From: Flavobacterium sp.
GTDB lineage: Bacteria > Bacteroidota > Bacteroidia > Flavobacteriales > Flavobacteriaceae
Assembly (NCBI GenBank): GCA_016714905.1
Contig: JADKBW010000004.1
Location: 124,001 to 188,000, forward strand
Length of the DNA stretch: 64,000 nt
Reading direction: 5' to 3'
The notes under the pieces were generated by a model, which searched no databases, was not told the DNA's origin, and worked only from the letters and a program-made list of their open reading frames with translations. Every line of letters starts with the position of its first letter. The stretch's first letter is position 1. Made by a program: the position numbers and the translations under genes. This document shows, in pieces, positions 17,801 through 27,616 of this stretch.

Positions 17801-18314
17801 GTGCAGCAGCGGTTGTTGTTGTTAATGCCACCCTTGGAATCACTAAACCATCAGGAAAAGCTCCTGCAAAAATTTCTAGAGCTCCTGCTGGAGCAGCGAC
17901 GTTGATTCCAACTCTAGTTCCAGTATCCGCTATAAGACCATCTTGAAGTGTTCCTAAGATATTGTTCCATCTCGGGACTCTACCCGTTGTAACTGAAGAA
18001 ACTTGGGGATCGGTTTCTACAACAGCTCCAGAAGCAAGTCTCACCCAAGCAGCGCCTCCCCAATAGTAATAACCAGGCGTCACATCTGCAATTGTAGCTG
18101 TGTTGTAAACTAGTTCTGACGTTGTCGGTGCAGTAAGTGGTAAGGCACTCGAAGAAATGGTTAAGGCCACTCTTGGAATTACTAATCCATCATTGGTCGA
18201 AGTAACATCTAAAGCCCCCAATGGTGTCGTTGTTCCAATTCCGACTTGACCAAAGCTATTGCTGGTGATCATTATTAGGATTACCATGGTAATCAGGTGT
18301 TTCATTTTTTTCAT
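14817..18314 (-). CDS. Large surface fibre: YadA-head-like repeats with C-terminal S74 intramolecular chaperone
   Basis: An exported protein of about 1165 aa. The start at 18314 (or 18305) gives a clean signal peptide ending NSFGQ; the longer start at 18395 is not export-competent. It begins with the GIGTTTP...LDV block common in flavobacterial fibre proteins. It then has two long stretches of NxTAVGxxAL-type collagen-like/YadA head repeats, and a duplicated block of about 150 residues (DNA around 17.7-17.2 kb and 15.8-15.35 kb). The C-terminal 110 residues are a peptidase-S74 chaperone (TSDKRWKDNI, EYGFIAQDID) with a terminal coiled coil. S74 domains trimerise tail-spike-like fibres and then cut themselves off. 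Likely a trimeric adhesin. Confidence 0.88.
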   Translation of the reverse strand: MKKMKHLITMVILIMITSNSFGQVGIGTTTPLGALDVTSTNDGLVIPRVALTISSSALPLTAPTTSELVYNTATIADVTPGYYYWGGAAWVRLASGAVVETDPQVSSVTTGRVPRWNNILGTLQDGLIADTGTRVGINVAAPAGALEIFAGAFPDGLVIPRVALTTTTAAAPLAGPVDSELVYNTNTAGDVTPGYYYWSTTSSSWLRLATANTGWLTTGNTGIIDGTNFIGTAAGTNVDVAFRRNNAPAGKIGATSTSFGVGALTNGAATNSTAIGNNALSVSTGSNNVAVGQNALVNSASTAQWNTAVGTSALRGINDAAAQHNTAIGFEAMTGAGNISNTTAVGSRALFQNTASNSTAVGYNALQGQVGGATGNTGVGSGVLNNNTNGDNNTAMGTEAGFGAGGSNNTLIGYYAGRFSSGGNNTALGFNALSANGASSNSVAVGYNALTNNTAADNTAVGTSALGSNAAGTGNVAIGNQAGLSETGSNKLYISNSNTSPSTSLVYGEFSPTPILRTNGTLQIGDPAGVNGYALPIVRGTANQILQTNGAGATSWVNASALSVTETDPQVSSATNNAIPKWNGTTLVDGIITDNGTTVAVAGTTSTTNLQMTAGAAANFVLQSDATGNASWVNANTLAITETDPQVSSATSNTIPKWNGTTLVDGVVTDDGTNVGVGIAPSLGNKLDVAGKTRTTTFQMTTAPSLNFVMRSDAAGNGTWVNPTTLETDPQVGALAANRVPKFTAFGIGSLINGAIIDNAGLVGINSGATPNGALEINFPFTPDGLIIPRVALTTTTVAAPLITPVESEIVYNTATVSDVTPGYYYWNGASWLRIATTNNNGWSITGNTGIVDGTNFIGTAAGTNVDVAFRRNNLAAGKIGINSTSFGVGALSAGAATNSTAIGSNALSVSTGDNNVAIGRNALRDCVANADFNTAVGTNALQGLNNAASNRNTVVGFEAMGSTTGDIQNCTAVGFQALFAVDGSTAMRGINNTGIGYQAGNNITTGENNTALGYLAQVPVATGNNQVRIGNGAIGYAGVQVAWTITSDKRWKDNIKDSSLGLNFLKTLRPVSYTRNNDKKQKTEYGFIAQDIDAALQTAGDPNNGIISKDDKGMMGVRYNDFISISVKAIQEQQELIEELQKSNAELKKTNEAILERLERLEKK

Positions 18315-19032
18315 AATACTTATGTTGTCTGTATATTTTTTTAGGAATCGTGTTTGCTGTTGATTTGTGAATTTTGACGATACGTGCATATCCAAAATTC
18401 AGTACACTTGTTTTAAATTAACAATTGTAAACATACAATTGTTAATCGCAAGACTTAAGTTTATTTCGAGGCAGATTGATGAGAATTTTCTTTTTCCGAA
18501 AGACTCACTTTTGGGGTATGTTAAAGTACAATTCTACTTTTGTTTAATTTCTAAACACTAGTATATATTAACTATACAGCATCATGTTTTTTGCATATGA
18601 TTACAAATAGTCTCAAACGCCTTTATTTATTAGCCTTGTGTGTTTATTTTGATTTAGTTTTATCAAGTTAATAGGCATTGTTGTATAGTTGATGTAGAGT
18701 CATTTTAGCCTTACATTGGGTGTTCCTATTGTGATTTTGATCATGATTGTGCTGTATTTATCTTCATTTAATAGAGAAATCTTAAATTTATTATATAATT
18801 TTTTTTTGAAAGTACATTTCTAATGGGCATGATTTGATCTTCTGAGATTTTCAATATAAGGAATTTGTAGCGCGTTTTTTCCCATTTTATTGCACTGTGA
18901 TTGTTCTTTTATGTTGCAGATCCGTAGTGTAGAAAAACCATAGTGCCATGCACCATATTTGTATTCCTATATAAATGGATATGGATTTTTAGAGAAAAAT
19001 AAATATCTTTAAATTTCAAAAATCCATTTGTT
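18315..19032. other. Long AT-rich intergenic region between divergent genes
   Basis: About 720 bases with no open frame that looks coding on either strand, no tRNA and no convincing hairpin terminator. It must hold the promoters of the fibre gene (minus) and the hypothetical gene (plus), but neither shows an exact TAnnTTTG box at a suitable distance. Composition is strongly AT-rich. Confidence 0.6.
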
Positions 19033-19794
19033 ATGGCAAAAGTAATCGCCCCTTTCAAAATTGTTGGAACGCTAGATGACCTTAATTTTTATGTTGATCA
19101 AAACAACGAGAATATCGTCAGAAGAAAAGGTAAGACTGGTGTGACTAGTGAAGAATTCAAAAGAAACCCCGTTTTCGCCAACGTAAGAAACCATGGACAA
19201 GAATTTGGTCGCGCGGTAAAAAAAGCGCAGCATTTTAGAAGGATTGCTCATTATTTTAACGACAGAGCCAAAGATGGAAGTTTTGCGGGACGCGCCAATA
19301 AACTAATGCTTGAGATCATTCAAGAAGATACCGGCAATAGGAGTGGAGAACGGACGTTTGAAAACGGTATTCTTGTGCCAGATGCTATTACTTATTTTAT
19401 TGGTTTTGAAGGAAATAAAACACGTCCACTCAACAAAGTTTTGAACTTGCCATGGGATTGGAGTGAGGCAATGAGCCAATTAACTCTAAACAATTTCAAT
19501 CCAAAAACGAACATTGACTGGCCGGACCAAGCCCAACAAGTTCATTTAGGTATAGCACACGCGCGTTGGAATTATAATGCCGGTAACTTTGAAACCGACT
19601 ACAGTCGGGAAGTAGTTATACAAAAGGAAGAAGAAACACAAACAATAAAACTCACTACGGACTACCAGGCTTCAGATACGGAGAACACTATCCAGCTTGT
19701 ATTTCTTTTTATTGGCTTTTCTATTCAAGAGCGCAAGAAAACAAAAGAATTGAAACGCATCAACAACACCATCTCTATCATTTGGTCAAAGTAA
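19033..19794 (+). CDS. Hypothetical protein (253 aa), flavobacterial type
   Basis: Not recognised at family level. The protein is soluble with no signal peptide. It is basic in its first 100 residues, with a conserved-looking opening (MAKVIAPFKIVGTLDDLNFY) and the segment RRKGKTGVTSEEFKRNPVF. A central part follows with GRANKLMLEIIQEDTG, and a mixed beta C terminus with alternating hydrophobic residues. I have the impression that similar proteins occur as several copies in flavobacterial genomes, but I cannot verify it. It is the only plus-strand gene in the surface-protein island and is followed by a bidirectional terminator. Confidence 0.72.
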   Translation: MAKVIAPFKIVGTLDDLNFYVDQNNENIVRRKGKTGVTSEEFKRNPVFANVRNHGQEFGRAVKKAQHFRRIAHYFNDRAKDGSFAGRANKLMLEIIQEDTGNRSGERTFENGILVPDAITYFIGFEGNKTRPLNKVLNLPWDWSEAMSQLTLNNFNPKTNIDWPDQAQQVHLGIAHARWNYNAGNFETDYSREVVIQKEEETQTIKLTTDYQASDTENTIQLVFLFIGFSIQERKKTKELKRINNTISIIWSK

Positions 19795-19991
19795 ACGAAA
19801 GTCAATTTTCAATGGATAATTGTAAAGACCAAGTAGTTTGTTCACATCACTATGTTTTCTCAAACAAAGTGAAATGCCTTAACAATATTAGTAAAAACTA
19901 TGTTTCTATTTTGTTAAAAAATAAAAAGAGGAATTTTGGCCCACTAGTTAAATCCGATAACCAAGTTTCGACAAAAACCATTTGTATTCAT

Positions 19992-20027
19992 AAAAAAACC
20001 GCTTCGTTTCCGAAGCGGTTTTTCTTT
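19992..20027 (-). terminator. Strong bidirectional terminator
   Basis: AACCGCTTCG and CGAAGCGGTT form a perfect 10-bp stem with a TTTC loop. It has A7 before and T5 after, so it serves the plus-strand hypothetical gene and the minus-strand T9SS gene. Confidence 0.88.
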
Positions 20028-20043
20028 TATAAAGACAATCTAA

Positions 20044-22635
20044 TTATCTTTTAACAACTCTTACCGTTTTCACGTTATCACCTTGAGTTACAATAATGTT
20101 GTAAACTCCAGAAGGATATTGTGAACCGATTTCTAAGTTAGTGATAGCAGCAACAGATGCCTGACGTGCTTCAACCTCACGGCCTAACATATCATATACT
20201 CTTACTCCAACTTGATCCTCGCTTGATGTGTTTACATTCAATTTGAATGTTTCAGCATATGGGTTTGGATAAGCATTCACTTCATAGATATCTAAAGCTG
20301 CACTAGTTTGTCTAGTCGCTGTAGGTGAAGTTGTGATTGTACACAATACTGTACCTTGAACATAGCTAGAAGCATACAATACATCTACACGGATTGTGTA
20401 AGCTGTACTTGCAGCAGCTCCTCCTGCCAATAATGGCAATTGGAATCTTGGGTTAGCTGTAGCGAATTCTCTTGTTTGAACTCCGTTAGTTACCACAAAT
20501 TTATATCCTTGTGCTCCCAAAACTTGTTGAGCAAAGATAGTTGTCCATGAGTTATTGATTGTACTTCCACAAGAAGGTGAAATTACTCTTGATGTTCCAG
20601 GAGTAGCTGGTGTTGAAATAGAACATGCACTTCCGTATTCTGATTCTGGACGTAAATTACCTCCAAAAGCCAACAATACATCAACAGTGTAAGTAGTTGC
20701 GAATGCAATATTCGAAATTCCTAGTTCAACTAAGCTGAATCTGTTTACAGTTTTGTCTACAGTTCCTACTACAGTAGCTCCGTTTCTTACTCTGAATCTA
20801 TATCCTGAAGCACTTGGTACTTGAACACAGAAAATAGAGTTAGAAATATCTGCAAAGTAGATCCACAAGCTGGGCTAGAAATAAAAGTAGAACTTGGAAC
20901 CAATGGTGTAGTTACGCTACAAGCTGGTCCGTAACCTCTATAGAATCCATTTGATTTAACTGAAACTCAACAGTATAAGTAGTAGCATAAGTTGCTCCTC
21001 CTGCCAATTGAGATAAAGCGAAACTATTTGATGGTCTGTCGATAGTTCTTACAGTAGGTCCGTTAGTTACTCTAAAACGGTACCCTTGAATTGTTCCAAC
21101 TTCTGGGAATGAAGACAATGGGTAAGCGAATATAGCAGACTCTAAACTTGTTAAGGTAGCACCACAACTAGCAGCAACTAAAGAAGATAAAGCCGTAACC
21201 TCATCTACTGTTCCATCACAGTTGTCATCAATTGAGTTTCCTGCTACTTCAGAAGCATTAGGATTCACTGATGCGCTGTTATCATTACAATCAACTCCGT
21301 TGTTTACTGCTACAAATCCTGAAGGAGTTGTTGCTCCGTAACAAACTGAAGACGATGGGAAACCATTGTTGTAACCATCGTTATCAGCATCTGTAAAGAA
21401 GTTTCCAGTTCTCCATCTTGATGGATCTGTCGGAGCACAGTCTGTGTTGTTTGTAGATGTTCCTTCTGGTTGACCTGTACAAGACTCGATGGCAGCACCT
21501 GCTCCAAATCCGTCTGCATCTGTATCAGCATAGAAAGTCTGTGATGATGTATTCAAAGTCAACGTTAATGTAGCCGTGTTACATCCTGATACAAATGGAT
21601 AAACTCCAGATTCATTGTAAGATAAACCACTTGTTGGCCAGTATAAGAAGATCCGCAAGCTGATACTGTCTCATCTCCTGTTGTAGTAAGTGGTGCTCCT
21701 GCTCCAATCGTAAACGATGAAGTCGAAACAGCCGAACAACTAGGATAAGTAACTGCCACAACGTGTGAACCAGCTGATAATCCAGAAACTGCGAAAGCAC
21801 CTGCTGATAAAGTAGCGTTTTGAGTAGCACCTCCGTCAACAGTATAAGTTACTGGTGAACTGTTGTTTGGCGCACCTGTTAACGTAATCACTGCACTTCC
21901 GTTTGCAGCACCAGCACATGGTGATTCTGCTGCTAAGCTACCAGCTGTAGCTGCAGTTGGACACGTAGCTTGAGGATTCAAAACAAAGGTAAATGGCGTT
22001 TGTTGTGCCGTACCTGTTGAAGTAGTAAGCAAACCATTAAGAATAGTCAATGAAGTTGACCCAACATTGGTATTACAATACACATTCACAACTTGAATTG
22101 GATTACCTCCAGCACTATTGTGATTAAAAGCTAAGCTTGCTGCAAAGTTAGGAGTCCAAGGCAATGAACTAGTTACTCGAAAACGAGCAAACTTCAATGT
22201 AACGCCTTGAGCAATCAATGGCGCACTCGCAGCAGGTGTAATCGCTGGGTTGAATGTCCATCGTAATGATCTTGCAGTTATAGCTCCTGCCTGAGCTGAA
22301 TTTGCAGTCGATACAGGTGCAGCACTTACACCAGGAAATTGCTCAGCATTAGGCTGATCAACAACCGTTACCGTATAAGTAGCACCTGCTGGTATCATTC
22401 CAGCATTGTAAATAACGTTACCTCCATAAGAACTAAATCTTGTAGGGTTGGCACTCGTGTTGGTAACATAAACATCATACTCAATCGTATTAGATGTTTG
22501 AGCAAAGTTTCCTATCGAAACAGTCGCAGAGTTCCCAGGACAAGCCTGGGAATATCCGCTAACTGATATCAATAAAAGAAACAAGCTGACTAAACCTACT
22601 CCGAGGCTTCTAATCTTAAAAATTCTTGTTTTCAT
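20044..22635 (-). pseudogene. T9SS type A secreted protein with calcium-binding-type motifs, broken by three frameshifts
   Basis: Three adjacent frames join into one protein of about 864 aa if single bases are restored near 21645 (T), 20950 (A) and 20866 (T). Signal peptide at 1-29 (SGYSQ). The N-terminal part is a cohesin/adhesion-like beta domain. The middle has two TSP3/MopE-like segments (DTDADGFGAG, DADNDGYNNG) and a DCNDN...DDNCDG motif. Three similar modules of about 130 residues follow (CGxT...GYRFRVTNG), and the last 75 residues are a type A sorting domain (NAYPNPYAE, GVYNIIVTQG). It should be exported by the T9SS and anchored at the surface. Each break falls in a short homopolymer and the flanks stay coding. 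Confidence 0.86.
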
Positions 22636-22664
22636 ATTATTAAATTTATTATTGGGTTAAGTAA

Positions 22665-25600
22665 TTAAAATGGATAAGATGCAAAAACACCAAGTAGGTA
22701 ATTCACTTCCCAAATCGCATAATCTTGCGTATCTACCAATCCGTCTCCGTTAAGATCCGTTGGCTGTACTCCAAAATCTCCGTTTAGGTAACTTACTTCC
22801 CATACTGAGTAATCTTGCGTGTCAACTAGTTCATCTATAATTAGCTCTCCTTGGTACATCGCAAATACACCAGGTTCCATTTCAATCATGTTATCTCCAT
22901 ACGCTTGTGAAGCCGCACTTGAGAAATCATAGCTCAAAGCAACAGCACCAACAGTTTGTGGTGTAGCACTCCATGTTTGAACGATATTACTTCCTTTTAC
23001 TGCAACATAGAAAGAACCACTAGGTGCGCCAGCAAAAGTAACGGTAATTATACCATCAGTCTGCAACGTTCCAGTCGCAGTATGAAGTGTTTCATATGGA
23101 GCAGTTGTAGCATGCAATTCAACAGTGATATCTGCTACATCTGTTGGAGAAGAAACGCCATCTTGATTAAATTTAACAGAGTTCATTGATGAAGCTCCAA
23201 TATAGTAACCTTGAACAAAAAATCTTAAGTTAACCACAGTTGTTGGCGGTGCACAAGGATTTGTTGGGTTCAATGCTGGATTGGTGTCATCACAATCGTC
23301 GCTGTTGGTTACGTATCCAACAGGTTGATTAACTGATAGCTGTGTAACCAATAAGTTACCATAACCATCCCCGTCGCTATCTTGATAATAAGTAATTCTA
23401 TCATCACTAAAATAGATGTTGTCCACATAGATTTGTGTGCTACTTGGCGCAACATTTTGCTCCAATTTAAATCCATAAATATCATTTAAAGCACCAGGAT
23501 AAGCACTCAAAGGAATGCTCAAAGAATTCCATCCTGCCACAAGCGGACCTGTTGAGTAGTTTCTGTCTCCAGGCGCTAATAAGAATACAAATAAGTTAGA
23601 TAAAGGCGTATTACAATACACATCTAAATGCAGATTGGTCATAGCCGTTACATTTAAACGTCTTTCCGTTTGATCAACCAATCCGATAAACCCTAAATTA
23701 TTTACTTGAATACAAGTATTGTCACCATTAACAAAATTAAAGTCCGCTGTAGTTCCTCCAGTCCACGAAGAACGTACCAATGTGTAAGCTGGACTATCAG
23801 CATATACTTGTGCTGGAGTTCCTGTGTACACTGACATTACTTTTAGCGGATCTCTCGCTGGTGGAATAGGAGATGGACCAGGAACAGGGAACGTCACTAC
23901 AAGATTTGCAGATCTGCTACTTGGACCATAGATTCCGTCTGATGTTTGTGAAGCAGTTATCACTGTTGTTCCACCACCAACTACGGTAACAATATCTCCA
24001 GAAACTGTTGCTACAGCCGTATTACTACTGCTATATGTAAATGGATTTGTGTTATCTGACGACGGAGGAGTCAATTGGAATGGTGCATCACCTAAAACTT
24101 TAGCAGGCACTGTAAATGTACCTACTGTTGGTGGTTGTAGCGTTGCATCTCTGTAGAAATAGATATTATCTACATATGCATTTCTAGCATTACCAGCTCC
24201 ATTAGGATTTTCAATTTTGAAAATGTTAACCGCTGCAAGATTTACTCCAAGTGTAGCATAATCTGACAATGGAATATCAAGACTTGTCCATCCATTTATT
24301 GGTGTTGGAAGAATTACTCTTTGGTTTCCTAACCAGAACCACAAAGGCGTTTGGTCTAAAGAGAATACATCAACGTGTACCCATGTCATTGCAGAAACAT
24401 CAACATTTGCGAAAGCAACTTGTCCGAAAAGGAAGTCGTTCATCACTCTTGTTGTATTCCCTTCAATAGTTACATCCGCGGTTTGACCACCCCATGTTGG
24501 AGCAGATTGTGGCGCATAAGCATCACTGTAATATGAAATTCTATCCCAAGTATTTCTCACTGGAGGTGTTGGTGCTGCAGGAGGTGTTACGGATAAAGTA
24601 GCCGTTATTGTTCCTGAACCATAGCTTCCATCGGCTGCTTGCGTTGCTGTAATCGTTGAAGTTCCAGCACCTACAATAGTAACTGTATCTCCACTGATAG
24701 TGGCTACATTTGTATTACTACTAGTGTAAGTAAAGGCTCCAAGACTATTAGAAGTCGGTGCTGTCAAAGTAAACGGTGCCGCTCCAACAAGTTGTGCAGG
24801 AACAGTGAAGTTACTTAAAGTAGGAGGTAGTGTAGTGGCTGCTCTGTAGAAATACATATTATCTAAATAAACCGTTTTTCCACCCGTACCTACAATTTTA
24901 AATTCTTTTAAGTTAGTTGCTGAAAAACCACCTTGACTCGTCCAAGCTGTTAATGGAATATCGTAGCTAACCCATGATCCTTGCGTTAGTGCAGGATAAG
25001 GAGTACCTAGATTCACTGATCTTTCCCCAGTTGTGTTGCTAATTTGGAAGAATTGCAATGAAGTTTCATTGATTGTCCATACATCAACGTGAAAGTGCGT
25101 CATAGCAGAAACATCTGCGTTACTACCGAACACAATTCCTTGGTAATTTAGATTAGAAGCACGCCAAACATTGTCTGTACCCGCAAGAATAACTGCACCA
25201 GCACCTGCTTGTCCCCAACCTGGATTGTAATTTCTTGTTCCAGGAATTACGGTGTAAGATGGTTCATCGCTAAATACTGAAAAAGCGTCCCAAGCATTTC
25301 TAACTGGAGGTGCTGTTGGTCCTGCAAGAGGAACACTAGACGCAGCCACAGTTAACGTAGCTGAAATAGAACCTGTTGTAAAGAATCCACTGGCAGCCTG
25401 AGTTGCCGTGATTGTAGAGGTACCAGGACCTACTAAAGTTACTGTATTTCCGCTAATGGTTGCTACAGCCTCGTTACTACTTGTGTACGAGAATGCACCT
25501 GGGCTTGTAGAAGTAGGCGTTGTTAAGTTAAATGGAGCATCTCCCATCACTTTACCAATCGCTGGGAAATTAGTGATAATTGGAGCACCACCTGTATAGA

Positions 25601-27590
25601 AATACAAATTATCAATATAAATTTGACGAGGTGTACCACCGCTTTGTTCGAATTTTACTCCAGCGATATTGTTTAAAGCACCAGGATAAATAGTAGCTAG
25701 TGGAATATCAAATGAATTCCATCCGGTTGCTAGTGGTCCGACTGAATAATTTCTGTCTCCAGGAGCCAAAAGATTCAAGATCATCGTCGTCATTGGTGTA
25801 TTTACATAAATATCTACGTGCATCGTCGACATTCCAACTACACTAAAATTACTAGCGCCAACTAAGCCAAAAAAGCCTAGGTTATTGACTTGAACGCAAG
25901 TATCCGTTCCGTTAGCAAAACTAAAATTAGAGTTGGTTGAGCCCGTTGACCAACTTGCCTGCACTGCAGTAACTACATTAGCATAAGTTGTTGGATTACC
26001 CGTATATAAAGAAACTACTGAAAGCGGATCTCTTACTGGTGGGATTGGTGATGGGCCTGGTGCTGGAAAATTAACTACCAAAGATGCTGTTGTTGATATT
26101 GAACCAAAAACACCAGGTACCGCTGCTTGAGTTGCAGTTATTGTTGCAGTTCCGCCACCTACAATAGTAACGGTATTTCCACTGATTGTTACTATTCCAG
26201 CAGGGCTTGCGCTGAAAGACCAAGCTCCAGAGCTGTCAGAAGTAGGATTAGTTAATTCAAATGGAGCATTTCCAACTACTTGAGGACTTGTTACAGTAAA
26301 AGCTCCAATCGTAGGAGGTGCATCTGTAGGCGCTCTGTAGAAATAGATATTATCTACATAAATAATTCTTGGAGGTGCCACTGCACCATTAGGATTTTCA
26401 ATTTTAAATAGATTTATACTACTCAAATTTATAGCAGCTCCTGTAGGACTATTAACGAAATCTGCTAAAGGAATGTCTAATGACGTCCAACCATTTATAG
26501 GCGTATTAAATGTAAGTCTTTTAGAACCTACGAAAAACCAAGTTGGGGAAAGATTTATAGAATAAACATCCACATGCACATGGGTCATTGCTGACACATT
26601 TGCAGCTGCGAATGCAATTTGACCATTGGTAAAACCGCTATTGAAAACTCTAGTGGTGTTTCCTGATATCGAAATATCATTATTTGATGTACCACCCCAT
26701 GTTGGAGTAGACTGTGGCGCATAACTATCACTGTAATAAGAAATCCTATCCCAAGTATTTCTCACGGGCGGAGTAGGGGCTGCTGGAGGTGTTACCGTTA
26801 GCGTTGCTGTTGTACTACCTGTACCATAAATTCCATCTGCCGCTTGATTGGCAGTAATTGTCGATGTTCCTGCACCTACCACAGTTATTGTACTGCCGCT
26901 AATAGTGGCGACAGCAGTGTTGCTACTTGTGTAGATAAAAGCTCCTAAACTGTTAGAGGTTGGTTCTGTAATTCCAAATGGAACATCTCCCACTACTTTT
27001 GCTGGTACTGTAAATGGTCCGAAAGTCGGAGGCTGCGTTGTAGCAGGTCTCCAGAAAAACATATTATCAACAATTAAGTTTTGAATGTTACCTGCTCCCG
27101 CTGGTTGATCATACTTAATTTGTCGAAAAATTGGACGAACTGCATTAAAAGAAGCACCAGTTATATCAATGTTAAAAACGTTCCATGTTCCCGGTGTAAG
27201 GGCTAATGTTGTTGGAACTTCAACTCCACCACCAGTGGTTTTAATAAGAGACACTCTTATTGAAGTTAACGTTGACGAATAAATTTCAATGTGAAATCTA
27301 GTCATTGCAGAAACGTTTACATCGGCTGCTGTTTCTGTTCCTTGATAATTTCCAGTATTTTGATACTGTTTAACTTCATCACCACCATATGAAGGTGTAG
27401 TCAAATTGCCAGGATAACCTGCAGTTTGACCCCAATTTGGGTTGAAGTTGGTTCCCGCGAGGTCAGTGTATGCCGCGGAAAAGAGGGAAATAACATCCCA
27501 AGAGTTTTTGCCGGGGTCCCCTGGCGCAGCTCCTTGCGAATATCCTAGTGAAAAGGTCACTAGGAAAAAAAAGAGAAGTAATTTTTTCAT
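22665..27590 (-). CDS. Giant modular secreted protein: (A-B-C)x2 lectin-like modules with Ig-like linkers and a dockerin-like end
   Basis: An exported protein of 1641 aa. The start at 27590 gives a signal peptide ending LGYSQ and follows a -7 box; the ATG at 27656 is rejected. Six beta-rich modules of about 140 residues each end in a DNxYFYR-type strand and resemble carbohydrate-binding jelly rolls. They are separated by BIG2-like Ig domains (SNTAVATISG, GTSTITATQA). The modules fall into three types in the order A-B-C-A-B-C. A MopE-like DSDGDGYGN segment, one further beta domain and two dockerin-like EF-hand repeats (DLNGDGLVDTQD) close the protein. No T9SS sorting domain is visible. Likely a glycan-binding matrix or surface component; function unproven. 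Confidence 0.85.
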   Translation of the reverse strand: MKKLLLFFFLVTFSLGYSQGAAPGDPGKNSWDVISLFSAAYTDLAGTNFNPNWGQTAGYPGNLTTPSYGGDEVKQYQNTGNYQGTETAADVNVSAMTRFHIEIYSSTLTSIRVSLIKTTGGGVEVPTTLALTPGTWNVFNIDITGASFNAVRPIFRQIKYDQPAGAGNIQNLIVDNMFFWRPATTQPPTFGPFTVPAKVVGDVPFGITEPTSNSLGAFIYTSSNTAVATISGSTITVVGAGTSTITANQAADGIYGTGSTTATLTVTPPAAPTPPVRNTWDRISYYSDSYAPQSTPTWGGTSNNDISISGNTTRVFNSGFTNGQIAFAAANVSAMTHVHVDVYSINLSPTWFFVGSKRLTFNTPINGWTSLDIPLADFVNSPTGAAINLSSINLFKIENPNGAVAPPRIIYVDNIYFYRAPTDAPPTIGAFTVTSPQVVGNAPFELTNPTSDSSGAWSFSASPAGIVTISGNTVTIVGGGTATITATQAAVPGVFGSISTTASLVVNFPAPGPSPIPPVRDPLSVVSLYTGNPTTYANVVTAVQASWSTGSTNSNFSFANGTDTCVQVNNLGFFGLVGASNFSVVGMSTMHVDIYVNTPMTTMILNLLAPGDRNYSVGPLATGWNSFDIPLATIYPGALNNIAGVKFEQSGGTPRQIYIDNLYFYTGGAPIITNFPAIGKVMGDAPFNLTTPTSTSPGAFSYTSSNEAVATISGNTVTLVGPGTSTITATQAASGFFTTGSISATLTVAASSVPLAGPTAPPVRNAWDAFSVFSDEPSYTVIPGTRNYNPGWGQAGAGAVILAGTDNVWRASNLNYQGIVFGSNADVSAMTHFHVDVWTINETSLQFFQISNTTGERSVNLGTPYPALTQGSWVSYDIPLTAWTSQGGFSATNLKEFKIVGTGGKTVYLDNMYFYRAATTLPPTLSNFTVPAQLVGAAPFTLTAPTSNSLGAFTYTSSNTNVATISGDTVTIVGAGTSTITATQAADGSYGSGTITATLSVTPPAAPTPPVRNTWDRISYYSDAYAPQSAPTWGGQTADVTIEGNTTRVMNDFLFGQVAFANVDVSAMTWVHVDVFSLDQTPLWFWLGNQRVILPTPINGWTSLDIPLSDYATLGVNLAAVNIFKIENPNGAGNARNAYVDNIYFYRDATLQPPTVGTFTVPAKVLGDAPFQLTPPSSDNTNPFTYSSSNTAVATVSGDIVTVVGGGTTVITASQTSDGIYGPSSRSANLVVTFPVPGPSPIPPARDPLKVMSVYTGTPAQVYADSPAYTLVRSSWTGGTTADFNFVNGDNTCIQVNNLGFIGLVDQTERRLNVTAMTNLHLDVYCNTPLSNLFVFLLAPGDRNYSTGPLVAGWNSLSIPLSAYPGALNDIYGFKLEQNVAPSSTQIYVDNIYFSDDRITYYQDSDGDGYGNLLVTQLSVNQPVGYVTNSDDCDDTNPALNPTNPCAPPTTVVNLRFFVQGYYIGASSMNSVKFNQDGVSSPTDVADITVELHATTAPYETLHTATGTLQTDGIITVTFAGAPSGSFYVAVKGSNIVQTWSATPQTVGAVALSYDFSSAASQAYGDNMIEMEPGVFAMYQGELIIDELVDTQDYSVWEVSYLNGDFGVQPTDLNGDGLVDTQDYAIWEVNYLLGVFASYPF
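23400..25298 (-). repeat. Supra-repeat copy 2 (modules A-B-C) of the giant protein
   Basis: Second copy of the three-module block, beginning at the NAWD motif and ending at the DNIYFSDD strand; the last Ig-like linker is replaced by the C-terminal region. Module B is the best conserved between copies. Confidence 0.8.
25299..27506 (-). repeat. Supra-repeat copy 1 (modules A-B-C) of the giant protein
   Basis: A block of about 2208 bp encodes modules A, B, C with their Ig-like linkers. The same order recurs in copy 2. Corresponding landmarks (NxWD of module A, NTWDRISYYS of module B, RDPL of module C) are each displaced by about 2.18-2.21 kb. Confidence 0.8.
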
Positions 27591-27616
27591 GAGTTTAAAA
27601 TGTTTTTGTTGAATCT

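Noticed and set aside
15384..17946. Several plus-strand open frames of 60-140 codons rich in Val, Pro and Ala
   Set aside because: They lie opposite the repetitive fibre gene at 14817-18314 and mirror its Ala/Gly/Asn/Thr-rich codons; no start signals or known motifs.
20912..21658. Independent secreted protein genes in the 20-22.6 kb region
   Set aside because: The pieces have no signal peptides of their own and join smoothly when single bases are restored.
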